Shown: piece after piece, positions 26,669 through 35,490 of the stretch
Layout of the letters: every line of letters starts with the position of its first letter
Position numbering within the stretch: position 1 is the first letter of the stretch
Origin: Mucilaginibacter ginsenosidivorans
Lineage (GTDB): Bacteria; Bacteroidota; Bacteroidia; Sphingobacteriales; Sphingobacteriaceae
Length of the DNA: 64,000 bases
Direction: 5' to 3'
Assembly: GCF_007971025.1 (NCBI RefSeq)
Contig: NZ_CP042436.1
Span: 4,402,001 to 4,466,000, forward strand
The notes under the pieces: generated by a model
What the model was told of the DNA's origin: nothing
Database searches by the model: none
The model's input: the letters and a program-made list of their open reading frames with translations, nothing else
Made by a program: the position numbers and the translations under genes

Positions 26669-28633
26669 ATGAACCAATTAAATTTAAAGCACCTGTTGGG
26701 CGTGTGTTTTGCGTTGTTAATGGCCGCAAGCGCATCGGCCCAAACCGATTCTATTAAATACGATCACCATGACCTCTTCGGCCCTATTACGTGGCCCGTT
26801 ACCAGCGGCAATACGCGCTCGGCAGACGGTTTGCCCGGCGCAAATTACTGGCAAAACCGCGCTGATTACAGCATCCGGGCTACCCTGACAGAAGGCGCGC
26901 AGGATACTACGGTAACCGGTGAAGTTACCATAAGCTACACCAATAACAGCCCGGACAAACTTGACCACCTGTGGCTGCAGCTCGACCAAAACCTGTTCAA
27001 GCCTGATTCGCGCGGCGCGGCAGTTACTCCTATTACCGGGGATCGTTTTGACGTGCGCGGGTTTAGTCGCGGCGGGTATCATATCCAGTCGGTATCGGTT
27101 ACTTATAATAAACAAGCTTATAGCGTAACACCGGTTATCAGCGATGCCCGTATGCAGGTGCGCCTCCATGCACCAATGGCTGCCAATGGGGCCAGGATAG
27201 AACTGAAAATAAAATACTGGTTCTCGATACCGATGTATGGCGCCGACCGTATGGGACGCAAAAAATTCAAGGACGGCTATGTTTACGAGATAGCCCAATG
27301 GTACCCGCGCATGTGCGTTTATGACGACGTAGAAGGCTGGAACACGCTGCCATACATGGGCCTGGGTGAGTTTTACTGCGAATACGGCAATTTTGATTAT
27401 TATATAACCGCACCGGCTAACATGCTTGTTGTCGGGTCGGGCGACCTGCAAAACGGGCAGCAGGTACTTACCCCTACCCAGCTTTCGCGCCTGGCACAGG
27501 CCCGTAAAAGCGACAAAACAGTGATGATAACAAAACCCGATGAGGTAATGCAAAATGCCAGCGCCAAAGGCCCCAAAACCTGGCACTTTAAGATGCTGAA
27601 TACCCGCGACGTATCGTGGGCAGCATCAAAAGCCTTTATCTGGGACGCAGCAAGAGTAAATTTCCCTTCGGGACGCAAAGGCATTGCCATGGCCACCTAT
27701 CCTGCCGAAAGCGCGGGCGATGATTCGTGGGGCCGCGCTACCGAATACCTGAAATACAGTATTGAGATCTATTCAAAAAAATATTATGAATACCCATGGA
27801 ATTCGGCTACAACTGTATCAGGAGTGGCTTTGGGTATGGAATATCCGGGTATCGTGTTCTGTTTGGATAACCTGAAAAAAGGCAATTTGTGGGGCGATGT
27901 GACACACGAGATAGGCCATAACTGGTTCCCGATGATCGTAGGTTCCAATGAGCGTAAATACATGTGGCAGGACGAAGGCTTTAACACCTTTATTAATGAG
28001 TATTCGACCAAAATGTTCAATCACGGCGAATATGACGATACAACCGCGCGCCCTGCACACAACCTGGTTGGCTACCTGAAAAGGCTGAAAGACCCCCTTA
28101 TGGTCGCCCCGGAAGCAATGGGCCTGAATGATTACGGTCAGTATTACGTGAAAACATCTGCCGGGTTAGATATGCTGCGAAACGTAGTGTTAGGCCCCGA
28201 CCGCTTTGACTATGCCTTTAACGAATATATCAAACACTGGGCGTTTAAACACCCTTTGCCTTACGACTTTTTCCGTACGATGAACGATGCCGCAGGCGAA
28301 GATCTGAACTGGTTCTGGAAAGAATGGTTCTTCACCACCTGGGAGCTTGACCAGGCCGTGCAATCAGTAACTTATGTAAAAGGCGATGCAGCTAACGGTG
28401 CTATCATTACTTTGGTGAACAAGGAGAAAATGGCGATGCCTGTTGACCTGAAGATCACACAATCGAACGGGAAAGTGGAAGTTCTCCATTTGCCTGTTAA
28501 TATCTGGCAGCGCATTGGCGGGGTTTGGAAATTTAAATACCCTTCAACATCAACTATTACGAAAGTCGAGATCGACCCGGATAAACAAATGCCGGATGTA
28601 GATTTAAAAAACAATGTTTGGGAAGGAAAATAA
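26669..28633 (+). CDS. M1-family zinc metallopeptidase, exported
   Basis: A 654-residue protein read from the ATG at 26669, which gives a signal peptide (LKHLLGVCFALLMAASASAQ). An aminopeptidase-N-like N-terminal beta domain is followed by the gluzincin site HEIGHNW, with His413, Glu414 and His417, and Glu436 in MWQDEGFN, so the HExxH-x18-E spacing is intact. The usual GxMEN exopeptidase motif appears as GVALGMEYPGIVF. It is probably a periplasmic or outer-membrane-associated peptidase. A terminator follows at 28686-28717. Confidence 0.92.
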   Translation: MNQLNLKHLLGVCFALLMAASASAQTDSIKYDHHDLFGPITWPVTSGNTRSADGLPGANYWQNRADYSIRATLTEGAQDTTVTGEVTISYTNNSPDKLDHLWLQLDQNLFKPDSRGAAVTPITGDRFDVRGFSRGGYHIQSVSVTYNKQAYSVTPVISDARMQVRLHAPMAANGARIELKIKYWFSIPMYGADRMGRKKFKDGYVYEIAQWYPRMCVYDDVEGWNTLPYMGLGEFYCEYGNFDYYITAPANMLVVGSGDLQNGQQVLTPTQLSRLAQARKSDKTVMITKPDEVMQNASAKGPKTWHFKMLNTRDVSWAASKAFIWDAARVNFPSGRKGIAMATYPAESAGDDSWGRATEYLKYSIEIYSKKYYEYPWNSATTVSGVALGMEYPGIVFCLDNLKKGNLWGDVTHEIGHNWFPMIVGSNERKYMWQDEGFNTFINEYSTKMFNHGEYDDTTARPAHNLVGYLKRLKDPLMVAPEAMGLNDYGQYYVKTSAGLDMLRNVVLGPDRFDYAFNEYIKHWAFKHPLPYDFFRTMNDAAGEDLNWFWKEWFFTTWELDQAVQSVTYVKGDAANGAIITLVNKEKMAMPVDLKITQSNGKVEVLHLPVNIWQRIGGVWKFKYPSTSTITKVEIDPDKQMPDVDLKNNVWEGK

Positions 28634-28685
28634 GCGGAAAGCTTAAAGGAGAAAGCAGAAAGATTGATTTTGCTTAAATTATATA

Positions 28686-28717
28686 AAGACCGGATCCTCT
28701 CAAATCTGGTCTTTTTT
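28686..28717 (+). terminator. Rho-independent terminator after the M1 peptidase gene
   Basis: AAGACCGGA pairs with TCTGGTCTT across a ten-base loop (one G-U pair), followed by TTTTTTG. It lies 52 bases after the stop codon. Confidence 0.8.
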
Positions 28718-28758
28718 GTTTGCTATAAAATATTAGATTTATAATTAATACAGCAGGT

Positions 28759-29166
28759 ATGGAGTATCAGGAATTTATAGATCAACTTGTAAATAATTTC
28801 CCCGAAATAAAGGGCCAAGTATTGGATGAAGACGATGTAGGCCTTATTACTTTACAAATGGGAACATTTAAACGTTTTACACAAAAAGCTATAAATGAAA
28901 ATAATATTCAAACGGTTAAAAAATGTTTTGACTTTATTTCACTGCATAATAGCATGGTCAATAGTCGAATACAAAACTCGATAGGGATTACTTATCTGGC
29001 CAAACTTACAATCAGAAAAAATAGTAAAATTGAAAAACTCCTTCCGCCGGAGCTTAAAAACATTAGGGATAGTTTACATCGCCATTATAATTCCGTGTCG
29101 GAGAACAAAGGGTTTAATAATTTTATAAACGAATTGGAACAATTAGAAAAGAAGAAAAAATCCTGA
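28759..29166 (+). CDS. Small cytoplasmic hypothetical protein (DUF7674-like)
   Basis: A 135-residue protein without signal peptide or membrane segment. The opening YQEFIDQLVNNFPEIKGQV and the helical middle (GTFKRFTQKAINENN, VKKCFDFISLHNSMVNSRIQ) resemble the DUF7674 group. The Lys-rich end (LEQLEKKKKS) looks coiled. AT content is higher and rare codons are more frequent than in the M1 gene upstream, as is common for accessory genes. No function can be assigned. It follows the terminator at 28686, so it should have its own promoter. Confidence 0.6.
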   Translation: MEYQEFIDQLVNNFPEIKGQVLDEDDVGLITLQMGTFKRFTQKAINENNIQTVKKCFDFISLHNSMVNSRIQNSIGITYLAKLTIRKNSKIEKLLPPELKNIRDSLHRHYNSVSENKGFNNFINELEQLEKKKKS

Positions 29167-29221
29167 TGCGCGCTTCTTAATGTTCGTTGGCTTAATCAAC
29201 CTAAATTTTCTTGTAATCTTA

Positions 29222-29614
29222 ATGACCAAACTCCAACTCGCCAAACTCATCATGCTCCTCGCCGCTATTTACAATGCTGTTTGGGGCATTGTAATATCTG
29301 TATGTCCTCAAATTATATTATTCGATTATTCAGCCACGCCGTTTACTTTGATCCTGTTACGATGTATCGGCATGCTGGTGGGCACTTATGCCATAGCCTA
29401 CTACTTCGCGTCGCGCGACCCGCTGCGATATTGGCCGTTGATATTGGTTGGATTTATTGGCAAGGTTTTGGGACCGGTCGGTTCTGTTTATTATATTTCG
29501 ATTGGTGAACTTACGCCAAAATTCCTTTATGTCAATTTACTGAATGATTTGATATGGCTGGTGCCGTTTGGATGGATATTATGGCAGATACGGACGGATA
29601 AGCTGCCTCATTAG
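29222..29614 (+). CDS. Small integral membrane protein, unknown function
   Basis: A 130-residue protein read from the ATG at 29222 (MTKLQLAKLIMLLAAIYNAV). It has about four hydrophobic segments (LIMLLAAIYNAVWGIVISV, LILLRCIGMLVGTYAIAYYF, YWPLILVGFIGKVLGPVGSV, LIWLVPFGWILWQI). No conserved enzymatic residues are evident. It starts 55 bases after the gene at 28759. A palindromic repeat element begins directly after its stop codon. Confidence 0.65.
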   Translation: MTKLQLAKLIMLLAAIYNAVWGIVISVCPQIILFDYSATPFTLILLRCIGMLVGTYAIAYYFASRDPLRYWPLILVGFIGKVLGPVGSVYYISIGELTPKFLYVNLLNDLIWLVPFGWILWQIRTDKLPH

Positions 29615-29615
29615 G

Positions 29616-29775
29616 TTGCGTACCTACGGCACGCAATTTTCATTTCATTATTTTTTTTACCGACGTTTAACCCCGCTGGGGTTAATCAGTTGCAAGTCCA
29701 AAATGCGCCATCGGCGCAAAAACGTCGGTAGAGATCAAATAGAGATATGTTTCCGTGCCGTAGGTACGGAAACAT
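29616..29775. repeat. Composite palindromic (REP/MITE-like) intergenic element
   Basis: About 160 bases of nested hairpins between two convergent genes. The outer 14-bp arms GTACCTACGGCACG (29620-29633) and CGTGCCGTAGGTAC (29754-29767) are exact reverse complements. An inner 11-bp pair TACCGACGTTT (29658-29668) and AAACGTCGGTA (29720-29730) encloses two tight hairpins, AACCCC-GCT-GGGGTT (29669-29683) and TGCGCC-ATC-GGCGCA (29704-29718). The right arm also folds alone: ATGTTTCCGT (29747-29756) with ACGGAAACAT (29766-29775). It encodes no protein. Confidence 0.75.
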
Positions 29776-29790
29776 CCACCTATATCATTA

Positions 29791-30714
29791 TCAATTCTGC
29801 AAAAACGATTGCCTGAATGCCACGGGTGATTGGTTGGTTTTGCGTTTGAACAGTTTGTTAAACGACTGCGGGTGTTCGAACCCCAAACGGTAGGCTATTT
29901 CGGCAATGGTGAGGTTGCTGGTGCTCAATATCTCTTTGGCCTTTTCTATCAGTTTATTGTGAATGTGCTGCTGGGCGTTCTGGCCAGTATGAGAGCGCAG
30001 CATGTCGCTGAGATACCGGGACGAAACCTTCAATTGATCAGCAATATCCTGCACGGCAGGCAGGCCATTTTGCAGTGCCTTTTCAGTGTCAAAATAATCT
30101 GCCAGGAGCGCTTCCAGTTCCGTTAACAGATCATTGTTGGCGGCTTTCCGGGTAATGAACTGGCGGTTGTAAAAGCGATTGCTGTAATGCAACAACAGTT
30201 CTATCTGCGCTATCACAACGTCCTGGCTCAGGCTGTCGATCGGCTGATCCAACTCCTCCTGTATCATTTTAACAACGCCGAATATGGTTTCTTTTTCTTT
30301 TTCTGAAAGATGAAGCGCTTCGGATGCCGAATAGGAAAAGAAACCGTAGTTCTTAATGGTTTTAGCAAGTGGATGGTTCCGTAAGAAATCCGGGTGGATC
30401 ACCAGTGAGAAGCCGCCGTAATCCTGGTCTTCCTCGTCAACGATCATAACCTGGTTGGGCGACGTAAAACACAGCCCGCCCTCGTTAAAATCGTAATAAT
30501 TCTGCCCGTATTTGAACTTCCCGGTGTAATTGGTTTTATAAGATATTTTATAAAGATTCATCACCGTCGCTCCGCCTAACCGGCTCCAGTCGGGTTTCAT
30601 GTCTTTATAATAATTAATCCCCACAAGCGGATGCAGCGGCCCGGGCAGGCCCAGCGCCTGGTTCAACTCCGAAATGGAGTTGAACACATGCGGCTGTTTG
30701 GTTTCCTTTTTCAT
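29791..30714 (-). CDS. AraC-family transcriptional regulator
   Basis: A 307-residue protein with an N-terminal cupin-like ligand domain (GGLCFTSPNQVMIVDEED) and a C-terminal double HTH: VQDIADQLKVSSRYLSDML and NLTIAEIAYRLGFEHPQSFN, followed by NKLFKRKTNQSPVAFR. The start codon lies one base after the stop of the alcohol dehydrogenase gene, so the two are cotranscribed and the regulator probably controls that operon. The inducer is unknown. Confidence 0.92.
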   Translation of the reverse strand: MKKETKQPHVFNSISELNQALGLPGPLHPLVGINYYKDMKPDWSRLGGATVMNLYKISYKTNYTGKFKYGQNYYDFNEGGLCFTSPNQVMIVDEEDQDYGGFSLVIHPDFLRNHPLAKTIKNYGFFSYSASEALHLSEKEKETIFGVVKMIQEELDQPIDSLSQDVVIAQIELLLHYSNRFYNRQFITRKAANNDLLTELEALLADYFDTEKALQNGLPAVQDIADQLKVSSRYLSDMLRSHTGQNAQQHIHNKLIEKAKEILSTSNLTIAEIAYRLGFEHPQSFNKLFKRKTNQSPVAFRQSFLQN

Positions 30715-30715
30715 A

Positions 30716-31759
30716 TTAAAGCGTTGCCATATCTATCACAAAGCGGTAGCGCACATCACCTTTTTCCATACGCTCAAAGGCCTGGTGGATATCTTTAATA
30801 TTTATCAATTCGATATCGGATACGATATTGTTTTCGGCACAAAAATCCAGCATTTCCTGGGTTTCTTTGATACCGCCGATACATGAGCCGGCCAAACTTT
30901 TACGACCCATCAGAATGCTAAAGGCCGATACCTGCGCAGGGTTGGATGGAACACCAACACAAATCATGGTGCCGTCTGTCTTCAGCAGGGACAGGTACAT
31001 ATTGAAATCATGTTCTGCCGAAACTGTATCCAATATAAAGTCGAAGCTGCCCCTGGCTGCCTCTACCTGAGCAGGATCAGAGGTCACTATAAAATGGTGA
31101 GCTCCCAATTTTTTGGCATCCGCTTCTTTTTTGGGTGAAGTGCTGAGAACGGTAACTTCGGCGCCAAAAGCAACGCCAAACTTAACGGCCATGTGGCCAA
31201 GTCCGCCAAGGCCCAAAACGGCTAATTTATGTCCCTTTCCTACTTTCCAGTGGCGCAATGGCGAATAAGTTGTTATGCCTGCGCATAACAAAGGTGCGGT
31301 AGCTGCAAGATCGAGTTTGTCCGAAATGCGTAAAACAAATTCTTCCTTTACCACAATGGTATTCGAATAGCCGCCATAAGTGGGCGACGAACCATCCCGC
31401 TCCATACCGTTATAGGTAAACGTCGGGTTTTCGAAGCAATATTGCTCAAGGTCCTGTTTGCAGTTTTCGCAATGCCCGCATGAATCGACCATACAGCCGG
31501 TAGCGGCCAGGTCGCCTACTTTAAAATTCTTCACCTGGTCGCCTACTTTAACCACCCGGCCTACGATCTCGTGACCTGGCACCATCGGGAAAATACCAGG
31601 GAACCAATCATCTTTTAACTGGTGAAGATCGGAATGGCAAACACCGCAAAATAAAATATCAAATTGCACATCGTGCGGGCCAACCTCGCGGCGGTCGAAG
31701 CTCCAGGGAGCCAGGTTGGATTTGTTGGTTTGGGCTGCATAGCCTTTTGCTTGAATCAT
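30716..31759 (-). CDS. Zinc-dependent NAD(P) alcohol dehydrogenase (YahK/CAD type)
   Basis: A 347-residue medium-chain dehydrogenase. The catalytic zinc site is FCGVCHSDLHQ and GHEIVGRVVKVG. The structural zinc cysteines are in CGHCENCKQDLEQYC. The Rossmann motif is VLGLGGLGHMAVKFG. The sequence fits the cinnamyl-alcohol or YahK-like aldehyde reductase branch, usually NADPH-dependent with broad aldehyde specificity. It is the first gene of a two-gene operon with an AraC regulator, which suggests inducible aldehyde detoxification. Confidence 0.93.
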   Translation of the reverse strand: MIQAKGYAAQTNKSNLAPWSFDRREVGPHDVQFDILFCGVCHSDLHQLKDDWFPGIFPMVPGHEIVGRVVKVGDQVKNFKVGDLAATGCMVDSCGHCENCKQDLEQYCFENPTFTYNGMERDGSSPTYGGYSNTIVVKEEFVLRISDKLDLAATAPLLCAGITTYSPLRHWKVGKGHKLAVLGLGGLGHMAVKFGVAFGAEVTVLSTSPKKEADAKKLGAHHFIVTSDPAQVEAARGSFDFILDTVSAEHDFNMYLSLLKTDGTMICVGVPSNPAQVSAFSILMGRKSLAGSCIGGIKETQEMLDFCAENNIVSDIELINIKDIHQAFERMEKGDVRYRFVIDMATL

Positions 31760-32004
31760 AAGTCTCTGTGTTTTAATAATTCAAAGTTGAGCATTAAAAG
31801 TTATATGCATGTATCCATTCCGGTTTTTATTGTAGCCAAAACGGTGTGTGCGAGGAGAAAGGTAAAGGCAAAAGGATAAAGGCAAGAGCAGGGCGATAAA
31901 ATAACGATTTGATATGTTCAGATTTTAAAACCTTTCGCCTTTGTATTTTCACCTTTCGCCTCAAAAAAGTAACTTCGTCCCCCGACAGAAACGAGGAAAA
32001 GAGA

Positions 32005-34284
32005 TTGGATTATTTAAAGGGACTGAACCCGGCCCAGCAGGCCGCCGTAATGCAAACCGAAGGGCCTGTGATGATCATCGCGGGTGCCGGGTCGGGTAAA
32101 ACGCGTGTGATAACCATGCGCGTGGCGCACCTGGTGGCCAGTGGTGTTGATGCCTTTAACATTTTGGTACTAACCTTTACCAACAAGGCTGCCCGCGAAA
32201 TGCGGGAGCGTATCATGCATGCCGTAGGCGCCGAGGCAAAAAACGTTTGGATGGGCACTTTCCACTCGGTATTTGCAAAAATACTGCGGGTTGAGGCTGA
32301 TAAACTTGGGTATCCCAACAATTTTACCATTTACGATACTGACGACAGCAAGAGTGTGCTGCGGGCCATTTTAAAAGAAATGAACCTGGACGATAAGCTG
32401 TATCAGCCCAATTTTGTTTACAATCGTATATCAGCTGCAAAAAACAACCTGATATCGTGGCAGGAATACCAGCAGAACGACCAGATACAGGCGGATGATT
32501 TTTCGAGCGGCCGCGGGCAATTGGGCAAAATATATGAAACCTATGCTACGCGCTGCTACCGCGCCGGGGCAATGGATTTTGACGACCTGCTTTTCAAAAC
32601 CAATGAATTGCTGAAACGCTACCCTGACGTACTTTATAAATACCAGAATAAGTTTAAGTACCTGATGGTGGATGAGTACCAGGATACGAATTTTTCGCAG
32701 TATCTTATTGTGAAAAAACTGGCGGCCATCAACGAAAATATTTGCGTAGTGGGCGATGATGCACAGAGTATCTATGCCTTCCGCGGAGCGAACATCCAGA
32801 ACATCCTGAATTTTGAAAAGGATTATCCCGACCTGAAAATATTCAAGCTTGAACAGAACTACCGTTCCACACAAAACATCGTCAACGTAGCTAACAGTAT
32901 TATTGCCAATAACCAGGAGCAGCTAAAGAAAAATGTTTTTTCGGAAAAGGAAGAAGGCGATAAAATAAAGGTAATGCGCGCCTTCAGCGACAATGAAGAA
33001 GGTAAAATCGTCGCCGAAGGCATTTTACAGGAGCGCAGTACCAAAGGGATGAAATGGCACGATTTTGCCATCCTGTACCGCACCAACGCCCAGTCGCGCT
33101 CGATGGAAGAAGCGCTGCGTAAGCTGAACATACCTTATAAGATATATGGCGGCCTTTCATTTTACCAGCGCAAGGAAATAAAGGACCTGATTGCCTACTT
33201 CAGGCTTACGATCAATCCCAACGACGAGGAAGCGATGAAAAGGGTGATCAATTACCCTAAACGCGGTATCGGTGATACTTCGGTGGACAGGATCATCCTG
33301 GCGGCTGATCAGAATATGATAACGCCATGGGAAGTGATCGTCAACCCATCAAAATACATTGACGGGCGCAGCTCGGCACAGGTTAGTGTATTTGCAACCA
33401 TGATACAGGCCTTCGCGGTTATAACCAAAAACCAATCGGCTTATGATGCGGCGCTGCATATTGCACAACATTCGGGCCTGTTAAAGGATCTTTACGAGGA
33501 TAAATCGGTAGAAGGGCTGAACAGGTATGAAAACATCCAGGAATTGCTGAACGGTATTAAGGAGTTTTCGGAACGCGAGGATATAGAAGATAAAAGCCTT
33601 GCTGTATTTATGCAGGATGTGGCCCTGCTGACCAATGACGATAAGGACAATAAACCAGATGCCGACACGGTATCGCTGATGACCATACACTCGGCCAAAG
33701 GACTTGAGTTTCCGCATGTATTTGTGGTGGGGCTTGAGGAAAACCTTTTTCCATCGCAAATGTCGCTTAATTCGCGCACCGACCTGGAAGAAGAACGGAG
33801 GCTGTTTTACGTCGCCGTTACCCGTGCCGAAAGCAAACTGACCATCAGTTACGCTACATCGCGCTTTAAATTCGGTACGCTGATCAGTTGCGAACCAAGC
33901 CGTTTCCTTGACGAAATAGATGCCCGCTACCTCGAGCTGGACTTTACCGCCAAACCCGCACCCAGCAGTTCGAGCTTCTTTGACGACGAACGTAACGCCT
34001 GGAGCAAGCGCGGCGATACTTTCTCCAAACCGCGGCCGGCTACAACAGCTCCGGTTAAAACCACATCCATATTAGCCAAGGCCCATGTCCCGTCGGCCGG
34101 CTTCGCCCCTTCCGACACTTCGAATCTTCAGGTGGGTATGGAGGTGGAGCACGAACGCTTCGGCTTCGGAAAAGTGATCAGTCTTGAAGGGAATAAGCCC
34201 GATATTAAGGCAACTATTTTCTTTAAAGAAATTGGCCAGAAACAATTACTCCTAAAATTTGCCAAGCTCCGTATTGTAATGTAA
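32005..34284 (+). CDS. uvrD: UvrD/PcrA-type superfamily 1A DNA helicase
   Basis: A 759-residue helicase. The likely start is TTG at 32005, because the following DYLKGLNPAQQAAVMQTEGP matches the usual family N-terminus (MDYL) and GAGGAAAAGAGA lies just upstream. Extending to 31909 adds residues from repetitive-looking DNA. Helicase motifs are clear: I (IIAGAGSGKTRV), II (LMVDEYQDTN), III (VVGDDAQSIYAFRGA), IV (LEQNYRST), V (LMTIHSAKGLEFPHVFVVGL) and VI (RRLFYVAVTRAE). The C-terminus has the PcrA-type Tudor-like domain (GMEVEHERFGFGKVISLEG). It functions in nucleotide excision repair and replication-fork processing. Confidence 0.95.
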   Translation: MDYLKGLNPAQQAAVMQTEGPVMIIAGAGSGKTRVITMRVAHLVASGVDAFNILVLTFTNKAAREMRERIMHAVGAEAKNVWMGTFHSVFAKILRVEADKLGYPNNFTIYDTDDSKSVLRAILKEMNLDDKLYQPNFVYNRISAAKNNLISWQEYQQNDQIQADDFSSGRGQLGKIYETYATRCYRAGAMDFDDLLFKTNELLKRYPDVLYKYQNKFKYLMVDEYQDTNFSQYLIVKKLAAINENICVVGDDAQSIYAFRGANIQNILNFEKDYPDLKIFKLEQNYRSTQNIVNVANSIIANNQEQLKKNVFSEKEEGDKIKVMRAFSDNEEGKIVAEGILQERSTKGMKWHDFAILYRTNAQSRSMEEALRKLNIPYKIYGGLSFYQRKEIKDLIAYFRLTINPNDEEAMKRVINYPKRGIGDTSVDRIILAADQNMITPWEVIVNPSKYIDGRSSAQVSVFATMIQAFAVITKNQSAYDAALHIAQHSGLLKDLYEDKSVEGLNRYENIQELLNGIKEFSEREDIEDKSLAVFMQDVALLTNDDKDNKPDADTVSLMTIHSAKGLEFPHVFVVGLEENLFPSQMSLNSRTDLEEERRLFYVAVTRAESKLTISYATSRFKFGTLISCEPSRFLDEIDARYLELDFTAKPAPSSSSFFDDERNAWSKRGDTFSKPRPATTAPVKTTSILAKAHVPSAGFAPSDTSNLQVGMEVEHERFGFGKVISLEGNKPDIKATIFFKEIGQKQLLLKFAKLRIVM

Positions 34285-34525
34285 TTAATTATTATATTAG
34301 TAGTTAATTATTCTGACCCGGATTATTAAGTATTTCTGAATACATTAATTCATTTACAATTGGTTAAAAATCGGTCTATTTTTTTTCCGTATCGTAGAAT
34401 AATTTCCCCGCGGTGTAATCAAGCAATTTGCTTTTTATGCAAAAACGGCCCATTTAAGAGCAAAAAATTTGTGGCACACCGTTTGGATATAAAGTCCTAA
34501 CCCCCTAATTAAGGCACAATTGATT

Positions 34526-34894
34526 ATGAACGATTTAAAACAAAGAACAGCAAACAAATCCGTTGGTAAGAGCATACGCATCTTACGCCACCAGCACGGA
34601 TGGAGCCAGGAAGATATAGCAAGCCGTTTAGGCATATCGATCCCGGCATTTTCAAAAATTGAGACTGGTGTAACCGATGTCAACCTTTCCCGGTTGGAGC
34701 AGATCGCCAACATTTACGAGGTGAGCGTTGTGCAATTGCTTAATGTTGACAGCGAGCAAACTGAAGCCGCACCTTCGCACCTGAATGTTATGCAAAAGAA
34801 GCTTAGCGACCGTGAGGCAGAAATTGCAACCTTACAGCGCAAAGTTATTGAGCTGTACGAAGAACTGCGTAATAAGAACTCGGTGGCTGTATAA
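34526..34894 (+). CDS. XRE-family HTH regulator with C-terminal coiled coil (copy 1)
   Basis: A 122-residue protein read from the ATG at 34526. An HTH_3 domain (about 14-70) has WSQEDIASRLGISIPAFSKI and ETGVTDVNLSRLEQIA. It is followed by a heptad-rich tail (LQRKVIELYEELRNKN) predicted to form a coiled coil. The paralogue at 62217 shares almost the whole recognition-helix region and the tail motif. It is monocistronic, preceded by about 240 bases of AT-rich DNA and followed by a hairpin at 34918. Target genes are unknown. Confidence 0.88.
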   Translation: MNDLKQRTANKSVGKSIRILRHQHGWSQEDIASRLGISIPAFSKIETGVTDVNLSRLEQIANIYEVSVVQLLNVDSEQTEAAPSHLNVMQKKLSDREAEIATLQRKVIELYEELRNKNSVAV

Positions 34895-34917
34895 GTATCG
34901 CATGTTTAGTAAAACCG

Positions 34918-34941
34918 ACACTTTATTGTTTGATAAAGTGT
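34918..34941 (+). terminator. Hairpin after XRE copy 1
   Basis: ACACTTTAT (34918-34926) pairs perfectly with ATAAAGTGT (34933-34941) across a six-base loop, 24 bases after the stop codon. No long T-tract follows, so terminator function is likely but not certain. Confidence 0.55.
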
Positions 34942-35114
34942 AACTCTACTATCATTCAGAACACATACATCCGGCGACTTTTAAACACTAATTAACAATC
35001 TTAATTGTAACAAACAAAGATTTCCAATTAGTAAAAAACCAAATAAAACATCTGTTTACCAGGTACTTTGGAGTAATAATTGCATCATAGCAGATATAAC
35101 AATATATCTATCCT

Positions 35115-35402
35115 ATGATGCTTAATTATTTGATTTCGACCACGAAGAGTGGCCATTCGAAAAAAGCGGCCATTCATGACCCTGAAAGTAAGCTAAAGAT
35201 CAAGGTATTTGACCTTGTAAAATCCAGGTTTATTCCCAAAAAGGGCGAGGTGACTTATTTTGTTACAGCCGGCACGGAAAAGATCGGTTTCCAGACTGAG
35301 GGCTACAAGAAACACAAAACATTACTTATACTGCATATGATAGCCTGGTATTGTATGTACCTGGGACTAATGGAGGCACAGATACATCCCAACTGGCCAT
35401 GA
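35115..35402 (+). CDS. Small hypothetical protein
   Basis: A 95-residue frame starting at tandem ATG codons (35115 and 35118). It is Lys-rich (KSGHSKKAAIHDPESKLKIK, KSRFIPKKGEVTYFVTAG) and ends with a short hydrophobic stretch (LLILHMIAWYCMYLGLMEAQ). The codon pattern looks coding, but I recognise no family. It is preceded by about 220 bases of AT-rich spacer and followed by simple intergenic filler (GTCAGAAGTCAAAAGTC). Treat as a possible lineage-specific gene. Confidence 0.5.
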   Translation: MMLNYLISTTKSGHSKKAAIHDPESKLKIKVFDLVKSRFIPKKGEVTYFVTAGTEKIGFQTEGYKKHKTLLILHMIAWYCMYLGLMEAQIHPNWP

Positions 35403-35490
35403 TCGGGCAAGTCTTGAGTCAGAAGTCAAAAGTCCTGAGCAGTTTCACCCATATAATATAAGCAATATCTATTGAGCTAAGCTTACGGAC

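Noticed and set aside
26717..27586. Long open frame antisense to the M1 peptidase
   Set aside because: The sense strand encodes a complete M1 peptidase with an intact zinc site; the antisense product has no recognisable domain.
35403..35490. Remnant ATPase domain expected after the HisKA-like protein
   Set aside because: The 88 bases downstream encode no N- or G-box in any leftward frame, so a simple frameshift cannot explain the missing domain.
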